This document shows, piece after piece, positions 14,468 through 15,576 of a stretch of 15,576 nucleotides of DNA. Position 1 is the first letter of the stretch. Every line of letters starts with the position of its first letter. The notes beneath the pieces were generated by a model. That model was not told the origin of the DNA, made no database searches, and saw nothing but the letters and a program-made list of their open reading frames with translations. This DNA comes from Candidatus Woesearchaeota archaeon. GTDB taxonomy: Archaea; Nanobdellota; Nanobdellia; Woesearchaeales; J091. The stretch lies in the NCBI GenBank assembly GCA_003695045.1, contig RFJB01000021.1, positions 1-15,576 of the forward strand. Direction: 5' to 3'. Position numbers and translations under genes: made by a program.

Positions 14468-15576
14468 ATGATATCTGAGCTAAGAAAAAAACCGGAATTT
14501 CTTCTTGTGAAAAACGCTCTTTCCCCCCGCTACGGCAAGCTTGAGAAGGCATGGATTATAATAAAAAACGACAGAATAAAAAATATCAGCTTTAAGAACC
14601 AGCCGAGAAGCTTCCTGAAAACAGCAGATTCCGACAGGGCAACATTGATTGATGCAGACGGCGGACTTCTTCTTCCCGGCGCAATAGACCCGCACGTTCA
14701 TCTGAGGGAGCCAGGCATGACCCACAAGGAGGACTTTGAAACAGGAAGCAGGGCAGCGGCAGCCGGAGGAATAACAACAGTCCTTGACATGCCAAACACC
14801 AAGCCGCCGGTCTTTACTCTCAAAGAACTTCAGCTCAAAAGAACCCTCGCCAGAGGAAGAATGATGGTAAATTACGGATTCTATATGGGCGCAAGGCCTG
14901 CGGATTCTTCTGACAGGAGCGTCATAAAAAAAATATGCTCGGAGATAAAGAAGGCAAAGAATGTTCCCGGAACGAAGATATACATGGATGAAACCACCGG
15001 CAACCACATAATCTCGGACGAAAAAGCCCTCGAACGAATATTCAGGGCGTCCCGCCTCGTCGCTGTTCATGCCGAATCAGCCAACGTGAAGAAGGCGATT
15101 GCAGCGGCAAAGTCGGCAAGAAAAAAACTCTACTGCTGCCACATCTCAACATCAAAAGAAATCTCGTACATTGCAGAAGCAAAAATGAAACAAAAAGTGT
15201 ACTGCGAGGTAACCCCGCATCATCTCTTTCTTTCCGAGGAGGACTACACCAATGGTTTTCGCAAGATGAAACCGCCATTGAGAAGCAGGGACAACGTTGA
15301 TTCCCTCTGGGAAGCCATAAGAAACGGCATAGTTGACACCATAGGGACAGACCACGCACCCCACACCCTGCAGGAAAAGAAAAGCGACAACCCTCCGTAT
15401 GGGGTTCCCGGGTTGGAAACAATGATGCCTCTTGTATTGACAGCGGCGAGAGACGGCGCCATCGACTATGAGAGCGTAAAAAAACTCACAAGCCAGAACG
15501 CTGCAAAAATATTCAGGATGCGAGGCAGAGGCATCCTGCGGAAGAATTTCTTTGCCGATATAAGCATATATGACAT
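14468..15576 (+). CDS. pyrC: Dihydroorotase (partial, cut by the right edge)
   Basis: This amidohydrolase cyclises N-carbamoyl aspartate to dihydroorotate. The frame is open from ATG 14468 to the last base, giving 369 codons of a protein usually about 400-430 long, so only the C-terminal end is missing. The metal site is visible: His76 and His78 in DPHVHLREPG, the likely carboxylated Lys170 in GTKIYMDETTG, His201 in VHAES, His225 in CCHISTS, and Asp295 in GTDHAPH. The motif TPHHLFLSEED (249-259) and the PPLRS segment (269-273) fit a type I dihydroorotase rather than an allantoinase or hydantoinase, and the pyr operon context agrees. GGATGAT, overlapping the pyrK stop, is the ribosome binding site five bases before the ATG. 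Confidence 0.95.
   Translation, partial: MISELRKKPEFLLVKNALSPRYGKLEKAWIIIKNDRIKNISFKNQPRSFLKTADSDRATLIDADGGLLLPGAIDPHVHLREPGMTHKEDFETGSRAAAAGGITTVLDMPNTKPPVFTLKELQLKRTLARGRMMVNYGFYMGARPADSSDRSVIKKICSEIKKAKNVPGTKIYMDETTGNHIISDEKALERIFRASRLVAVHAESANVKKAIAAAKSARKKLYCCHISTSKEISYIAEAKMKQKVYCEVTPHHLFLSEEDYTNGFRKMKPPLRSRDNVDSLWEAIRNGIVDTIGTDHAPHTLQEKKSDNPPYGVPGLETMMPLVLTAARDGAIDYESVKKLTSQNAAKIFRMRGRGILRKNFFADISIYD

Overview
This is an archaeal chromosome segment. The evidence is a sliding-clamp PCNA, an archaeal-type RNase J, a tRNA-Leu(CAA) interrupted at position 37/38 by an intron with a bulge-helix-bulge splice motif, TATA boxes 26-30 bases ahead of several start codons with little or no leader, and G-rich ribosome binding sites. 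I cannot fix the lineage. The compact layout and the small coiled-coil proteins of the 3654-5395 cluster remind me of DPANN-type archaea (Woesearchaeota/Diapherotrites-like), but that is an impression rather than a result.

Left arm (1-5395, all minus strand). Reading in the direction of transcription, from right to left: a three-gene cluster of coiled-coil proteins of unknown function (5395-3654), a T-run terminator, an intron-containing tRNA-Leu (3552-3406), RNase J (3314-1992), PCNA (1861-1124), the membrane protease HtpX (1015-56), and the first 14 codons of a membrane or secreted protein that runs off the left edge. RNase J, PCNA and HtpX each have their own TATA box, so this arm is a row of separate units rather than one operon.

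Divergent intergenic region (5396-5740). It holds no convincing gene. It has a nested set of inverted and direct CAGGGA/TCCCTG repeats, a 14-base near-palindrome, two TATA-like boxes and a T8 tract directly before the carA start codon. It looks like the control region of the pyrimidine operon.

Right arm (5741-15576, all plus strand). This is a seven-gene de novo pyrimidine operon in near-pathway order: carA and carB (glutamine-dependent carbamoyl phosphate synthase), pyrB and pyrI (aspartate transcarbamoylase catalytic and regulatory chains), pyrD and pyrK (class 1B, NAD-linked dihydroorotate dehydrogenase with its FAD/2Fe-2S subunit), and pyrC (dihydroorotase, cut by the right edge). Together they turn glutamine, bicarbonate, ATP and aspartate into orotate. 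PyrE and PyrF, needed to reach UMP, are not in the window. An internal TATA box and a strong leader hairpin precede pyrB.

The most unusual points are: a CarA enlarged from about 370 to 538 residues by two insertions, one encoded by a 12-base tandem repeat; matching basic, serine-rich insertions in CarB; a possible nucleotide-sensing T-tract at the carA start; a competing hairpin across the tRNA anticodon and intron; and the coiled-coil cluster, in which two genes share a gap-free paralogous domain.
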